Shown: in pieces, positions 47,304 through 58,630 of the stretch
How the letters are laid out: each line of letters opens with the position of its first letter
Position numbering within the stretch: position 1 is the first letter of the stretch
DNA from: Argentina anserina
Lineage: Eukaryota > Streptophyta > Magnoliopsida > Rosales > Rosaceae
NCBI RefSeq assembly: GCF_933775445.1
Contig: NC_065877.1
Location: forward strand, 11,160,001 to 11,224,000
DNA: 64,000 nt
Direction of reading: 5' to 3'
Position numbers and translations under genes: made by a program
The notes under the pieces: model-generated
What the model was told of the DNA's origin: nothing
What the model saw: only the letters and a program-made list of their open reading frames with translations
The model's database searches: none

Positions 47304-48930
47304 TCATTTACACTTTTTCCGTCCTTTCACAACTTTCTCCACCTTAAAGCCCTGCATCTCTTTCTCTTTCCGGTCAATTCTTCCTTTGATCCTCTTTATC
47401 ACAGACAGGGTCTTCAAACTAGTATCAGGTTCAATACACTTCTTGTTGCCAACAACAGTAGCAGCTTCATTGCCATTCTTGGCCGTAGTAGCACCTGCAC
47501 TTGTAGCACCATCAATAGTATCAGCTTGAACATACTTCTTCCTGCCAATAACAATAGCAGCTCCATCACCATTCTTGGCCGCAGTAGCACCTGCACTTGT
47601 AGCACCATAAATAGTATCAACCTGAACACACTTGTTGCCAACAACAGTATCATTCACAGCTCCATCACCATCCACATTCACACCCTTTTCGCCTTGCTAC
47701 ATTCTCATAAGTTCTAAGCAATTGTCTTTCCACAAGCGGATCTCTTTATCTTTATCCTTTAGTGTCTCCTCTAATGAGATGATTTTTCCATTTTCAGCTT
47801 CAATTTATCCTTCAACAAGCAGATATCTCCTTCATTCACCTTTAGTTTCCCTTTCAACTTCTTGTACTTCTTTTTCAGCTTCTCATTCTCATTAAAAAGC
47901 TTAGGAATGAACTTATTTTTCACGATGTAGTTATTGATCGTTGATCCCATCATATCTTGCTTTAGCATGCATTTATTTCGCCAATACTTCACGGTCGTCT
48001 CTTCATCTTTATCATCACAGCTATGCGGCAGATATCCATCTTCCAATGCAATTCATTCCATCATTTGCACCCAATCATTGATGTCATCTAAACTACACCT
48101 TCTATCGTCCTTCTCATCTTCATTGAAAAAACTTCTTCATTATTTCTTCTACACCTGCTACAGTCTCTTCATTGTTTTCAAGTGCATCACCCTCTTCATT
48201 GGCAGCTCCTGCAACTGTGTCACCATTCTCAGTAGCAGCTACGTTGGACTGGTTTTCTCGCCCCCCAAATACCGTGTCAAAGCTAAAACTATCCTCATTA
48301 GCACCCTCAGTTTCCTTTAATAACAAATTGAGCAAAACGTAAGAAAATGAAACATACCAAAAGAAGCATGTAGAACTTTAAGAAACTAAATTCCAAAAAC
48401 AAACCTTATTTACTTTCATTTCGATTACATTGTTCACTTCCTCGTCAGTTTCATTGGAGAAACGTTGTCAGCTGCTACTGTGTCACAATTCTCAATAGCA
48501 GCTACGTCGGGCTGGTTTTCTCGCCCCCCAAATACCATGTCAAAGCTAAAGCCATCCTCATTAGCACCCTTAGTTTCCTTTAATAACAAATTGAGCAAAA
48601 CGTAAGAAAGTGAAACATACCAAAACAAAATAAAGACGGTGTTAGGTAAAATGTAGAGGATACTAAATGTAATTGTGCTTCATACTTACCCACTCTTAGT
48701 GACAACTATTCAAATTCCTCCTCATAACATTTAGTAGCATTCTCCTCACTTTGTGCAGTAGCACTCTGAACGCTTTGTCCTGTTTTAGCTTTCTTCGCAA
48801 CCTTTTTTGGTCTTCCCTCATTCTTATCTTCTAGCCTTCTTTTTGCTATATTTGTCTGCCTAGTAGTAGCATCTATGTATCTCTCTTCTATACCAATTGT
48901 TTTTTCCTTTTCTTTTGCATTATCAATCTG
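47304..48930 (-). CDS. Minus-strand multi-exon gene of unknown function, probably TE-related or decaying
   Basis: Exon-like pieces, in transcription order: 48930-48690 (acceptor TTTTACAG before it, donor GTAAGTATG after it) encoding a basic NLS-like RRLEDKNEGRPKKVAKKAK; 48577-48406; 48314 to about 48120, a near copy of the preceding piece; 48046-47771 with a Lys-rich coiled-coil-like segment (LFNENEKLKKKYKKLKGKLK); and 47681-47304 with two-plus copies of a ~33-residue repeat (GATSAGATAAKNG...VQADTI). I recognise no enzymatic domain. Its position next to a CACTA terminus, and the tandem exon, suggest transposon-associated host sequence. The true start and splicing are uncertain. Confidence 0.45.
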
Positions 48931-48969
48931 TAAAAGATGGAAATATATTAGAAAGAAGAAAATGATCTT

Positions 48970-49515
48970 AGCTTGAACAACAACTATTCAGCTCGTTCGA
49001 CTCGTTTATTAATTATCTTAATTTATTAAAGTTCGGGCTCGTTAAGTTCGGGCTCGCTAAAAGCTTGGCTCGTTTATTAATTATCTTAATTTATTAAATT
49101 CTACAGTATATATAAAATATAATTTTTATATAAGAAATAATATTAAAAATATAATATTAGTTAGAATGAGCTAAAAGGTTTTTTTTAGAATAATTAGTTA
49201 AAGACATTAAGTTCAATAACCAATTTGATTTTTTATTTTTAGTTTATTACAAATTAGAAATGGATTTTGTGTAATGCTATGATATCATATTTTGAATTTT
49301 CTTTTTAATTTCTTAATATTAAAATTTTAGTTTTATATGATTCAAACCAGCTCGATTCGAGTTTGAGCTCATCTAATAAAATGAGCCGACCCGAGCCCAG
49401 CTCGAGTTTGAACATGTATGATGAAAATCTAATTTTAGCCCGGCTCGAACTCGATCGTATGAAAATTAGCCAAACATGAACAACCTAGTATTCGGCTTGG
49501 CTCATTTACACCCAT
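48970..49515. mobile_element. Degenerate hAT-like element with GGCTCG repeats
   Basis: Left part: repeated TTCGGGCTCGTTAAGTTCGG and GGCTCGTTTATTAATTATC. Right part: GAGTTTGAGCTC, GAGCCGACCCGAGCCCAGCTCG and a terminus-like GGCTCATTTACACCC at 49498-49512, whose inverse (GGGTGTAAATGAGCC) is a common plant hAT end. A clean left terminus is not visible, so the element is truncated or diverged. Confidence 0.5.
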
Positions 49516-50270
49516 AATGCGAAGAAGATGACGAGCGATTTGTGAAGAAGATGTGAGGGGCGATCTGCTACTACGACGAGAGGAAATGTGAAATCTAGAA
49601 TTTTAGGTTTCGATTTGGGGATGAAGCATAAATATATAACAGTGGCAGATGCGTAATTAATTGAAACGATGCTGTTTTTTTTTGTCATTTGTAAGATATA
49701 GCAGTGGCAGGCCTGTACTTTTTTGTTGTTGGGCTTGTGCTGAGGTCCTGATTTGTATAAAAAATATTAAAAGTAAGCTTTCTGCTACTATACATTTGGT
49801 CGGCTACTGTTAAGTAATTTTCTATTATTAATAGAAGATTTCTCCTTATGCTGGTTCTATATTTTTATTCAAAAACAAAAAACAAAAAACAAAAGAGGAA
49901 GTGTACCCCTGGTAACGTGAGATTCCCGGCGCTCCCGTATATCCTAGCTCTTGATCATACTTCTCTTTCTTTTTCGAAGGCCATGTGAACTTAGCAAACT
50001 TCTTCCCGGCCCGCAGAACATTTTATGTTTCTTGAGCTTTTTGAGCGCGTAACCATTCATGTGCTTGTAACATTATAGATTTATAGCCCAAATAGATCGA
50101 TGTATGAAACAATAGCTAGGTTGATTGGAAGAAGAAGATAAATTGAATATGCCTAATTGTAAACATCCCCGGTCTTCCATTTCATTACCAACATGTGGCC
50201 AACATGTGGCTTGTCTTCTACTTAGTTTTCCCCAGGTTCTTGAAGACAAGGAGCTTGCTTCTTAATTCTT
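49516..50270. other. Intergenic sequence
   Basis: No gene, array or RNA gene seen. The small frame 49506-49688 (minus) has no recognisable domain. Confidence 0.4.
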
Positions 50271-50790
50271 ATATAAACATTCCAAGGTTCTCATTTATGT
50301 CTTTTTGCGATGCATGTACGTACGAGGCCAGTAGAACTGAAAGTTCAAATTATTCATGTCGATCAGTCGATGTAAAGGCGCGGGAAAACCCGCAGCATTG
50401 CCATCTCCAAGTTTTCTGACCCAGTCATATAACCAAACTGTATCAATGAAGAACAAGAAGAATTTTTCAGCGTTAATTTACATGGCATATACACGAATAT
50501 ATTTCCAGCAAAAGTCAGATGTTTGGAAGCTACGAGGAACTGCCAGCTTCCATCAACAACTTTGCAATTTCCCTCAAAGATCGCTAACAGACTAACATAA
50601 CACACTTCCTGCTATAGCTAGCTACAGTTGACTTCGAACTCCTTGGCATACCCATTCCCTATTAGGATAGCGATGATCGTTCCACGCCATCACGATATAT
50701 ATATACACGTACCTTCGGAATCCTCATCTTCATCGATCAGTAACTTAAACCTACTTTTTCATAACATACATCAAATATAACAATCATCAA
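50271..50790. repeat. Paralogous flank block A2 of the LEA_2 cluster (left half)
   Basis: Aligns with 29155-29650 (see there). In this copy it lies 0.4 kb upstream of a LEA_2 fragment, which suggests the block is an ancestral LEA_2 upstream or regulatory region. Confidence 0.75.
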
Positions 50791-51189
50791 ACATAACATA
50801 CGCAAATGACTCATGAGTACATTTATAATTAAATGTTTTCATGATTATTCTTTTGTATTTATACATGAGTTATATTGTTGTTTTACTCATACGAGATGCA
50901 AAGCTTACCGGGTTTGTGTTTACAATCCCGGTGCACCTATTCGATGATGTAGGGGATAGTTCTGCATGTGTGGATTAGTTGAATTGACGGACTACTCTGA
51001 AGACTTCAAAGTTTCTTCATTTATTTTGTGGTAAGGATTGTGAGGATTTTACATTTCCATTTGAGATAATGCTTAAATTTTAAATTGGTTTTGTAATAAT
51101 CCATTCGTCTGAGTTGTACTATGAACTCAGTAATGGTACGCTGTGACGATAAGATGATTTCGATTTATTGAGATTGTTTTTTAGTTTTC

Positions 51190-51588
51190 ATGATTTCGAA
51201 TTCGAATTTTTATTGTTCTAAATTCGGAGTCGTGACATTTGCTCTGGTGACTTTGCCTTTTTCGCCGTTCTACCAAGGCCACAAAAACACCACCGAGTTG
51301 GATCAAGTGGTTGTTCAAGGATCACAGCTAATGAAATTTGGAACAAAAGAGGTGGCCCAGTATAACTCGGAGACTGCTTCCGGGATTTATAGTATCAAGG
51401 TGCAGCTTGCTCTACGGATAAAAGCCAGGTACGGCAAGTTCAAGTCCCGCAATTACAAGCCCTATCGGAAGATTGACTGCAACCTGAGGCTTCCTTTAAG
51501 TTCTAATGAAACATCCACTGCCATTAATGGTTTCATGGCTACAGGGTGTGTTAATATTTACTTCTTTTCAAATCCTGATTCTGATTAA
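51190..51588 (+). pseudogene. LEA_2/NHL 3'-half fragment
   Basis: The frame (132 aa) lacks the membrane anchor and first half of the LEA_2 domain. It begins to match the family at about 51232 with VTFALVTLPFSPFYQGHKNTT, then VVVQGSQLMKFGT, SGIYSIKVQLALRIKARYG and the closing KIDCNLRLPL...TGC. The ATG at 51190 lies in unrelated sequence. It is a 5'-truncated copy, related to the genes at 52933 and 55258. Confidence 0.8.
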
Positions 51589-52139
51589 TAACTCCGGTTG
51601 GTTATATCGATCGCAAGTACGTGAAGTAGAGCACACGAAATTAAATGGCTCTTTTGTTTTCTGTTAAGTAAGGAAGAAAGAATATGGACAACTCAATCAA
51701 TATCGATCAGAATGTCTGAATGTGTAATTTATTGGTAGTTTGGTACTCGTTGAGGACGACTAGGTTTAGTCGTGTTGCTGTCTTTCAGTCTTTCTGATTA
51801 TCCTATGTAAGTTTTTAAGCATAAATAATAACTCTATGAAAACTGGAAGAGCTCATGAGATTAATCAAGCTTATGCTCGTGACTTTGTACTATGCATGAT
51901 GAGCTTGATAATTTTAGTATAGGTAATAATTTTATGAGGTAATAAAATGATTATGACCTCAATCAGGTTAACCATTCATATTGTAAATCACCTTGTATAA
52001 TTATTAGGATATGTTTGGTGACACAAATTTGTTAAAGATCTCAAATGGTTTTTTCAAATATTTACTTTCCCATGTATGCATATTCTAGCTAGCACATATT
52101 AATTCGTTTGATCCATAATGATTCACCTAAGATCAGAGG
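51589..52139. repeat. 3' flank of the LEA_2 fragment, including block A2 right half
   Basis: About 51640-51960 aligns with 39700-40030 across the hAT-like insertion. The remainder is AT-rich intergenic DNA. Confidence 0.65.
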
Positions 52140-52680
52140 CGGATTTAGGATCGAAATTTAGGGAGGGCTTCAAATTTGGTCTTAATCAACCCCATCTCTA
52201 AATTGAAAAAAAAAATATAAACATTAAACCTAATTTCAGAAACCCTTGAATCTCAATACAGTTATACAAATCGAAAATTTGAAATCATAACTTTAGACAA
52301 AGAAATACGCTTACCTTCCAAATCGAGTTGAGTTCTTATTTTTCTTCTGTGTGGCGAAGGAGTGGAAGGACTGGAGGCCTGAAGTAGCAGTGGAGAGAGG
52401 CCGAGGACTGGAGGCCTAGAGCAGCAGTGGAGAGTGGCGGATGATTGGAGGCCTGGTCGCCTGGAGCAGCAATGGAGAGTGGCAGAGGATTGGAGCAACA
52501 GTGGATACTACGAAGTACGAACGCTGAACACCTCTTCTTCTTCTGGAGATGGAGTGGAAACTGAACGATGTACTTTTTTTTTCTTGAGCTAGCATCAATG
52601 TACTAATTTTTTTGGGCTTCAAATTTTTGCATGTACTCCGCCCAGGCAAGTCTTGGGCAGGATCCGCCCAAACCTAAGAT
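52134..52680. mobile_element. MITE-like element containing a minisatellite
   Basis: The left edge AGAGGCGGATTTAGGAT (52135-52151) and right edge GGCAGGATCCGCCC (52656-52669) are loosely inverted, with GGCGGAT shared in opposite orientation, as in a common class of plant non-autonomous DNA transposons. At 52365-52505 a ~45-base unit (GGAGGCCT..AGCAGCAGTGGAGAGTGGC) repeats about three times. The minus-strand frames here are readings of this repeat. No target duplication was confirmed. Confidence 0.5.
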
Positions 52681-52932
52681 TCTTCAAATATTTAGTCTCC
52701 CATATTCTGCTAGATATTCCGAATGGAATGATATAAACCTTTAGCTTCTTAGATTTCATATAGATATTCCGTCCTTAGCGGTTAGCAACGTTGGAACAGA
52801 TCGACCCAGTTAAGAACTTGAGATACGTACGTACATACCACATTATAAATATGAAGAGGTATGGTTCTCCCTTTAGTACATGCATGCCTTTTCCTTTTGT
52901 TTACGAACAACAAGCCTTAATATTCTTTGGCC

Positions 52933-53511
52933 ATGACTTGCTCAGTGGCATGGAATGGAAATAAACTGAGTAGCTTCACCATTCTCGCTATCGTTATCGG
53001 TGTGGCCATGTCAGCCGGAGGCATAACATTGTTAGCCATCTTCGGTAGATCTCCAGAGCTCGAAGTAACAGTCACCAATGCATCTATGACCCAGTTTAAT
53101 CTCAACAGCAGCAGTAAAAACGACAATAACACTCTCTACTACAACCTCCCCCTCGTTGTTGCCATCAGAAACCCTAGCCGAACCTTCAGTTTACACTATA
53201 ATCGCATCGAAGTCGGAGTGAAATATAGGCAGCAGAAAGGTACTTCGGTAGCTTTGAGTTTGCCACTCTTTGACCAAGGATCAAAAAACATAACCACTCT
53301 ACATCCAGTTCTTCAAGGGCAGACCTCTAGCTTGGAGGAGACCGGTGCAGGCATTTACAGTATTGATGTGCAGATTGCTATTCGGATAAGTCGCCGGCCT
53401 CTCACAGGAATCGTTTTCAAACCAAAACGGACATGTATGTTGAAGGTTCCATCGAATTCAAATAAAGCATCTCCTGGTAGTAGTTTCAAGGATACACAAT
53501 GTTTCGTGTAA
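52933..53511 (+). CDS. LEA_2-domain NDR1/HIN1-like (NHL) protein
   Basis: A single exon of 192 aa from the first ATG (52933); the same frame opens two codons earlier with TTG, which I do not use. The N-terminus is followed by one membrane segment (about residues 15-37, FTILAIVIGVAMSAGG...), then the LEA_2 domain: ELEVTVTNASMTQFN, NTLYYNLPLVVAIRNPSR, SLPLFDQGSKNITTL, GAGIYSIDVQIAIRI and KRTCMLKVP, ending TQCFV. This is a full NHL layout, predicting a plasma-membrane protein with the domain outside. Fragments of close paralogues lie on both sides. It is probably functional. Confidence 0.9.
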   Translation: MTCSVAWNGNKLSSFTILAIVIGVAMSAGGITLLAIFGRSPELEVTVTNASMTQFNLNSSSKNDNNTLYYNLPLVVAIRNPSRTFSLHYNRIEVGVKYRQQKGTSVALSLPLFDQGSKNITTLHPVLQGQTSSLEETGAGIYSIDVQIAIRISRRPLTGIVFKPKRTCMLKVPSNSNKASPGSSFKDTQCFV

Positions 53512-53831
53512 GAGACATTCAATAAATTTATTAGTTAGGTCAATAATTTTGTCTTCGAATGTTTTCCCAGATCAGAGCGATAATATATTAATATATAAGA
53601 ATTCTGCTTTTGTTAATTACTTATTGTTCATCAAGTGTTGATTCTTTGTTGTGCTTTGACTTATATTTGGTTAAATCAAACAATGCAATGTTTTCATCGA
53701 ACCCGTACCTTTTGGCAATATGTATAGTGTTCACAGACGTATGCATACATTCTTATAGTACTCCTGTCAAAAATCTTATTGCGACGAGTAATAAGACGTA
53801 CATGTTGGAGAAGAGAGTATCATAAAATTTT

Positions 53832-54036
53832 GACTCGGAGACTATTGCTGGCATTTACAGTATTGACTTGAGGCTTCATGTTGGGATGGTGGTGTTCGGC
53901 CAGTTCGAGACATGGTATTCCAACCCATCGTACCGTTCGTACGACGGTACGAGATCAACTGCAAGCTGAAGATTCCTTTGCAGTTTAGTAAAACATCTGC
54001 AAACCGCTTCGGTTTCAAGCCTACCAAGTGCAGAAA
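53832..54036 (+). pseudogene. LEA_2/NHL C-terminal fragment
   Basis: DSETIAGIYSIDLRLHVGM is followed, after a shift, by YEINCKLKIPLQFSKTSANR and FKPTKCRN. This is the last ~65 residues of an NHL protein; the 5' part is missing. It lies 320 bases downstream of the intact gene, consistent with a partial tandem copy. Confidence 0.8.
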
Positions 54037-55257
54037 TGCTATATCATTTCAGCTACCAAGTGTAGACCCTGAAGCAGCGGGCTACATCTGTGGAGTTTTT
54101 CCTTCAAAACCCGACTGTCCATGTGTTGCTCCACTTATGTATCTATATTTTTGTAGCTGTGCGTGGTTAACTAGTAATTTACTGTTGCGTTAACTACTTA
54201 AAGTGTTCAGCAAATTAACACTTCACGTAAAGATGTAAAATATGGTTAGACCATGCATACGATAAACATGCAATCACAGCGGCTGCTGCTGCAAACTCAG
54301 CTTCTAGTTCATCTTTTTCCATACCCAAGAATCCAAATTTACAGTCACAGTTTAAACCATTTCGAATCACTGCAGCTCCAGTTTAGATTGCTACCAAATT
54401 ACCAATGCTCGAAAACTACGACGAACTACGTTCTTCAATAACTTTGGAAGTTCCTTCGCAATATATTCAGCTTGACATGGACCTTTTTGTCATTGCCTTT
54501 AATGCCAAAATGATATATCCCAAGTCTTAATTCTATGTACAGGCTAGCCAGCATAACACAACGTACCTTGCCGATAAAATCATATACCTCACAATCAACG
54601 ATTGTTAACTGCAGAATGATATATCACTGCAGGACCCTGAACCTGCGAGCGGAATTTGTTTTGCTTGATCTCAGTAGCTGCATTGTAAATGTGTTGATTA
54701 CATGTCCCTATAATTTTAGAGACATGCGTGTTTAAACAGTTAAACCAGTAGAACATTTGCTGGGTTAAATTATTCATAAAATTTTCGGACATCTTTCAGA
54801 TATTTATGCAATACTGCAGTGTAGGCAATTTCCATTAGCACATCGCAAACAGTCTTGCTGTTCTAACTTCTAAGAACTTCTTCGAAGCAAACTTGAATAT
54901 GATACTCATAATATGCATAATCCTTGCTCTTCAAAGTCTCATACCATATAGACAAGAATGTTGTCTCCAAATTGACAGAAATTGTTTGATCAAAGTCCCA
55001 ATCCAAATCTGACTGTAATTTTACACGGCCGATCAGTCCCTTCAAGAAAGTTCCACCAAACACAAAATAGTACTTTGGAAGTTCCACGTACGGTTTAAGT
55101 TGTAGGCAAGGCCAAAACTTGATGGAATATGCATGCAAATCTAATAATCATGTTGCTCAATATTCTAACTGTTAAACTTATTCAAATCGAAAGAACCAAA
55201 ACCTACGCAATTACGCATTATATATACCTTCCCTTTTTGTAGACTTCGTTCTCAGCC
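54037..55257. other. Intergenic, with an unrecognised minus-strand frame
   Basis: No family recognised. The minus-strand frame 54863-55138 (91 aa, with DLDWDFDQTISVNLETTF) is not obviously a shadow of anything and has protein-like composition, but it starts and stops without clear splice or family support. Confidence 0.3.
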
Positions 55258-56060
55258 ATGACTAAAAGGGGTGCCTGCATTGACTGCAGCTTCTTCATAT
55301 TCTGCAATACCATCCTCTGTTTCACCCTAGTCTTCTTCATAGTGTGGTCCATCTTCCTTCCCCAAGAACCACAATTCCACATTACCAATGCATCTCTAAC
55401 CCAATTCGACTTCACCAACACCAACATCAACAATACGCTCCACTACAACCTTGAGCTCAACATTACCATCAGAAACCAAAACAAGGTCGATATCTCTACT
55501 ACTATAAAGCAAGCAGGAGAGTACCACCAAATTACGAACTGACAGATTTACCCTTCTGTCATTAGTTTCTCACAAACAAACATAGGGGCTATAAGGTAAA
55601 TCAAAATTGTGGAAAAGAAACATAGGTAGTGTGTAGTGGGAAATTATAATTAAAATTAACTTCCGTGAAAATATTCACGGGTAAAGGCTAGTATACTACA
55701 ATTGCATCCAAGTAATCGCTAACTATGGAAAAAAAGAGATTTGCCATACTGACTTTTGATTCAACACCCTTTCACCAAGGCCACAAGAACACAACCCATT
55801 TGGATCATGTGGGACTGGAAGGGCAGCAACAATTGGTTGAGTTCAGGGACACATAATTTTCTGCATATAGGGAAGATACTGCTGCTGGTTCTTACAGTAT
55901 TGATGTGCAGCTTGCTCTTCAACTTAACGTCAGGTACGAGATCTTCCAGACAAGGTATTACCAGCAATCAAGAAACAAGATCAACTGCAAGCTCAAGGTT
56001 CCTCTGAGTACTAAAGAAAAATCTTCTATATGTTTCAAGAGTACCAAGTGCAGAAATGTA
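55258..56060 (+). pseudogene. LEA_2/NHL gene split by a ~190-bp insertion
   Basis: The 5' part (55258 to about 55500) encodes a membrane segment (CSFFIFCNTILCFTLVFFIVW), then HITNASLTQFDF, NTLHYNLELNITIRNQNK. Homology then stops and resumes at about 55690 with YYNCIQVIANY. It continues in shifted frames through FHQGHKNTTHLDHVG, AAGSYSIDVQLALQLNVRYE and INCKLKVPLSTK to FKSTKCRN. The extra ~190 bases (55503-55690) have no family match; TACTAC occurs on both sides. Stops inside the second half show it is dead. Confidence 0.82.
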
Positions 56061-57370
56061 AATATTATGTCGGATCATGTTGTCTAACCAAGATGATACT
56101 TTTAATGAATCAAAACTCAGCCTAAATAGAGTACAGCTCAACTTGCCATCTGCTTCCTTAGCATTCATAATATCAACACTCAATGCAATCTGTCAATACA
56201 TATGCCCAACTCCTGAAATTGAATCGTCCTATTTGGTTATTCATCCATACTACATCTTCAGAAATATAATCTTCGTTAAAAACAGACCGATGCAAACTGG
56301 TAACAACCATGAAAAGGTTCACTGAAGAAACATAAATCAAGGTAATGCATTCCAATGGAATGGAAGCAGACAGACAATGATACACAGCTGATTCACGACA
56401 ATATTTTGGCCTACCAAATTGCCCAAGCAAACTCAAAAGTATGATGGAAATGAATGCATTAACAAAGAAGTAAAAAGGACAACAAACTTTCAAGATATTC
56501 AACTTTCTGTTCGTCTTTCCCCGATTACCATCCTTTCTCAGCGAAGATATACAAAAGGACATCTAAAAGTTACTAGTCCACTCAATAGGTACGAGTATCT
56601 CCCCAGTATCCTGCTTACCTACTGTCATTATATGAAGCATGATAGTTTATTTATAGATGCTACAAGGGGCAAAAAAAGAGAGGGAAAAACTGCCTCCACA
56701 TGTTGAGGGTAAACTCCAGAACTTGAGTATATAATGTATTCATGTTATTACTTATTGTACCCAGTTCACTTGCAAAAATTATTGTTCAGTTTAACCTCCT
56801 TTACACGGAAATGACTTAAATACATATTTTTTTAATGAAAAAAGCTCAAACTTTTTCTAAAGAATTGTGAAAGGGGAAAATTATCACCTGCTCAAGCAAT
56901 CAAGTGATAATAGCATATAAAAACCTCTGCCCCATGTTGAAAAGCCCATAACGAGACTAGAGTGCCATAAACAGCATAACCCAAATAATCCAGGACTAAC
57001 TGCATTATAAAACAAAGACATGGTGAAATATCAAAGGAAGGACATGGACTAATAGATTCGAAAACAAAGCACAGAAATAGAAAACAATCCCTGATATGGA
57101 AGTTCCATTTCTGAAATGAGTACATGCAAAAACTAGCAGAAAAAACAATCTTAAATATGAAAATTCCCGTCTTCTGAAACAAGTACAAGGCTGACAAAGG
57201 CCACCAAAACTAATTTTTAACAATCTTTGAAGTCACATCAGCTCAGCATTTTAGAATATATGAGGCAACGATTTACACGAGGGTAATATGTTACCTCACA
57301 TGCGCCATCTACCTTGTTGTGCAGATCAGACTGCAAAAGTTGGAAACCCATTGAATGGAAGAACAGGACT
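56061..57370. other. Intergenic sequence downstream of the F-box gene
   Basis: No gene recognised. Frames at 56173-56562 and 56892-57223 (minus) have no recognisable domain; the latter may lie in the 3' region of the F-box transcription unit. The segments around 57044-57080 and 57150-57180 share fragments (TGATATGGAA / TATGAAAATTCC) but form no clear repeat. Confidence 0.4.
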
Positions 57371-58630
57371 TTATTCGTATTCAAACTGAATCTCTACATG
57401 CATAAATTTTCTCATCAGACGGACAATGGCCGAGGTGAAGTTTGCCAAAGTTTGGCACTCTTCATGGGATTTGGCTTCTGAAACAACCCCATAAATGACT
57501 AACTTCCTCAATTTAGGGCACCTCTCAATAAGGCCTGCTACCCATTCAGAGAAGAGTTCACTGATTATAGTCCATCCAAGTTCTAAAACAACCACATTCT
57601 CCAAACGAGATGTCCCCTGCAGGCCACAAACATCTCTCAAATCATAACTTAGGGATAGGTGGCTTAACAGTGGGAAGCAAACAGAAACATTCTCCAAATC
57701 CACAACCTCATCCTCATCATCAAACACAACACCCCATAGCCGAAGTCTCCTTAACTTTGATGACTTGGAGATCATGTTATAGAACTTAGGCCACATGATT
57801 GTGAAGCTACTGACATCAACAATCTGAAGATTCTCTGTGTTTTCACCAATATCGAGATGGAGCACGCTAACATCATCAATCTTTAACACCTTCAATGAAC
57901 CCTTACCAATAAGCTCAAAAAGCTCCAAGGTACAATCTTTCAAGTGCAGATTCTCAAGGGTGTCAGCCTCCAATATGAACTTATCCAAACTGACTGCTTC
58001 AACATAGATATCTCTCAAAGAAGCACTGGTAAGTTCCATTGTTGCCTGTGCATCTGACATGGCAATATCAGGATTAATAAGCGACAAACTGGTAAGTTTT
58101 GGACATGCAGTGAGTAACAGGCTCAAATCCAAAGCTGAGATATTGACATAACTCAGGGAAAGCGACTTCAAGCACAGAAACTTCTGATAACTTGGTTCAA
58201 CGCCTGTTACAGAATTATGAGCCAATGCCAACACTTCAAGCTTCTGACGACTGCATTTCTCAATGATATTAACATTCGGGGTTGTCCGCACATTATAGTG
58301 CAATTGCCGCAAGGTGTCCCGAGTATACATAAGCCAAGCGATCACAGGGGCAGCTGAGAATTCATCAACGTCGTCCATAAAAATCGACAGACACTGCAAA
58401 CCAGTCGTTTGGAATATGGTCTGAGTTATCAGAATCTCCAACCTAATCGTCGGGAGATCATGAAAGAGAGGCCAATCGTTGGAATTGAACGACAGAGTGT
58501 GGAGGTGATTCCTCCAAGCCTCTCTCCATTTCTTGCATGTTGCGGACGCGATCACCACATCTCGGGCAGCTCTAAGCCGTGATAGTATGTTACCTATGAC
58601 CTCCACCGGAAGATGCTCCATACGAACCAT
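57371..58630 (-). CDS. F-box/LRR-repeat protein, At1g67190 type
   Basis: A single coding exon of 419 aa on the minus strand. The F-box is at about residues 5-45 (EHLPVEVIGNILSRLRAARDVV, CKKWREAW), which would bind SKP1 in an SCF ubiquitin ligase. Irregular leucine-rich repeats (about 120-400) would receive the substrate (LKSLSLSYVNISALDLSLLL, LRLWGVVFDDEDEVVD). The C-terminus RKFMHVEIQFEYE is that of At1g67190 proteins, which have almost the same length. Family proteins begin at MEHLP/MEYLP, so Met4 (58621) may be the true start. A spliced 5' leader is likely (see 59129-59334). Substrate unknown. Confidence 0.94.
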   Translation of the reverse strand: MVRMEHLPVEVIGNILSRLRAARDVVIASATCKKWREAWRNHLHTLSFNSNDWPLFHDLPTIRLEILITQTIFQTTGLQCLSIFMDDVDEFSAAPVIAWLMYTRDTLRQLHYNVRTTPNVNIIEKCSRQKLEVLALAHNSVTGVEPSYQKFLCLKSLSLSYVNISALDLSLLLTACPKLTSLSLINPDIAMSDAQATMELTSASLRDIYVEAVSLDKFILEADTLENLHLKDCTLELFELIGKGSLKVLKIDDVSVLHLDIGENTENLQIVDVSSFTIMWPKFYNMISKSSKLRRLRLWGVVFDDEDEVVDLENVSVCFPLLSHLSLSYDLRDVCGLQGTSRLENVVVLELGWTIISELFSEWVAGLIERCPKLRKLVIYGVVSEAKSHEECQTLANFTSAIVRLMRKFMHVEIQFEYE

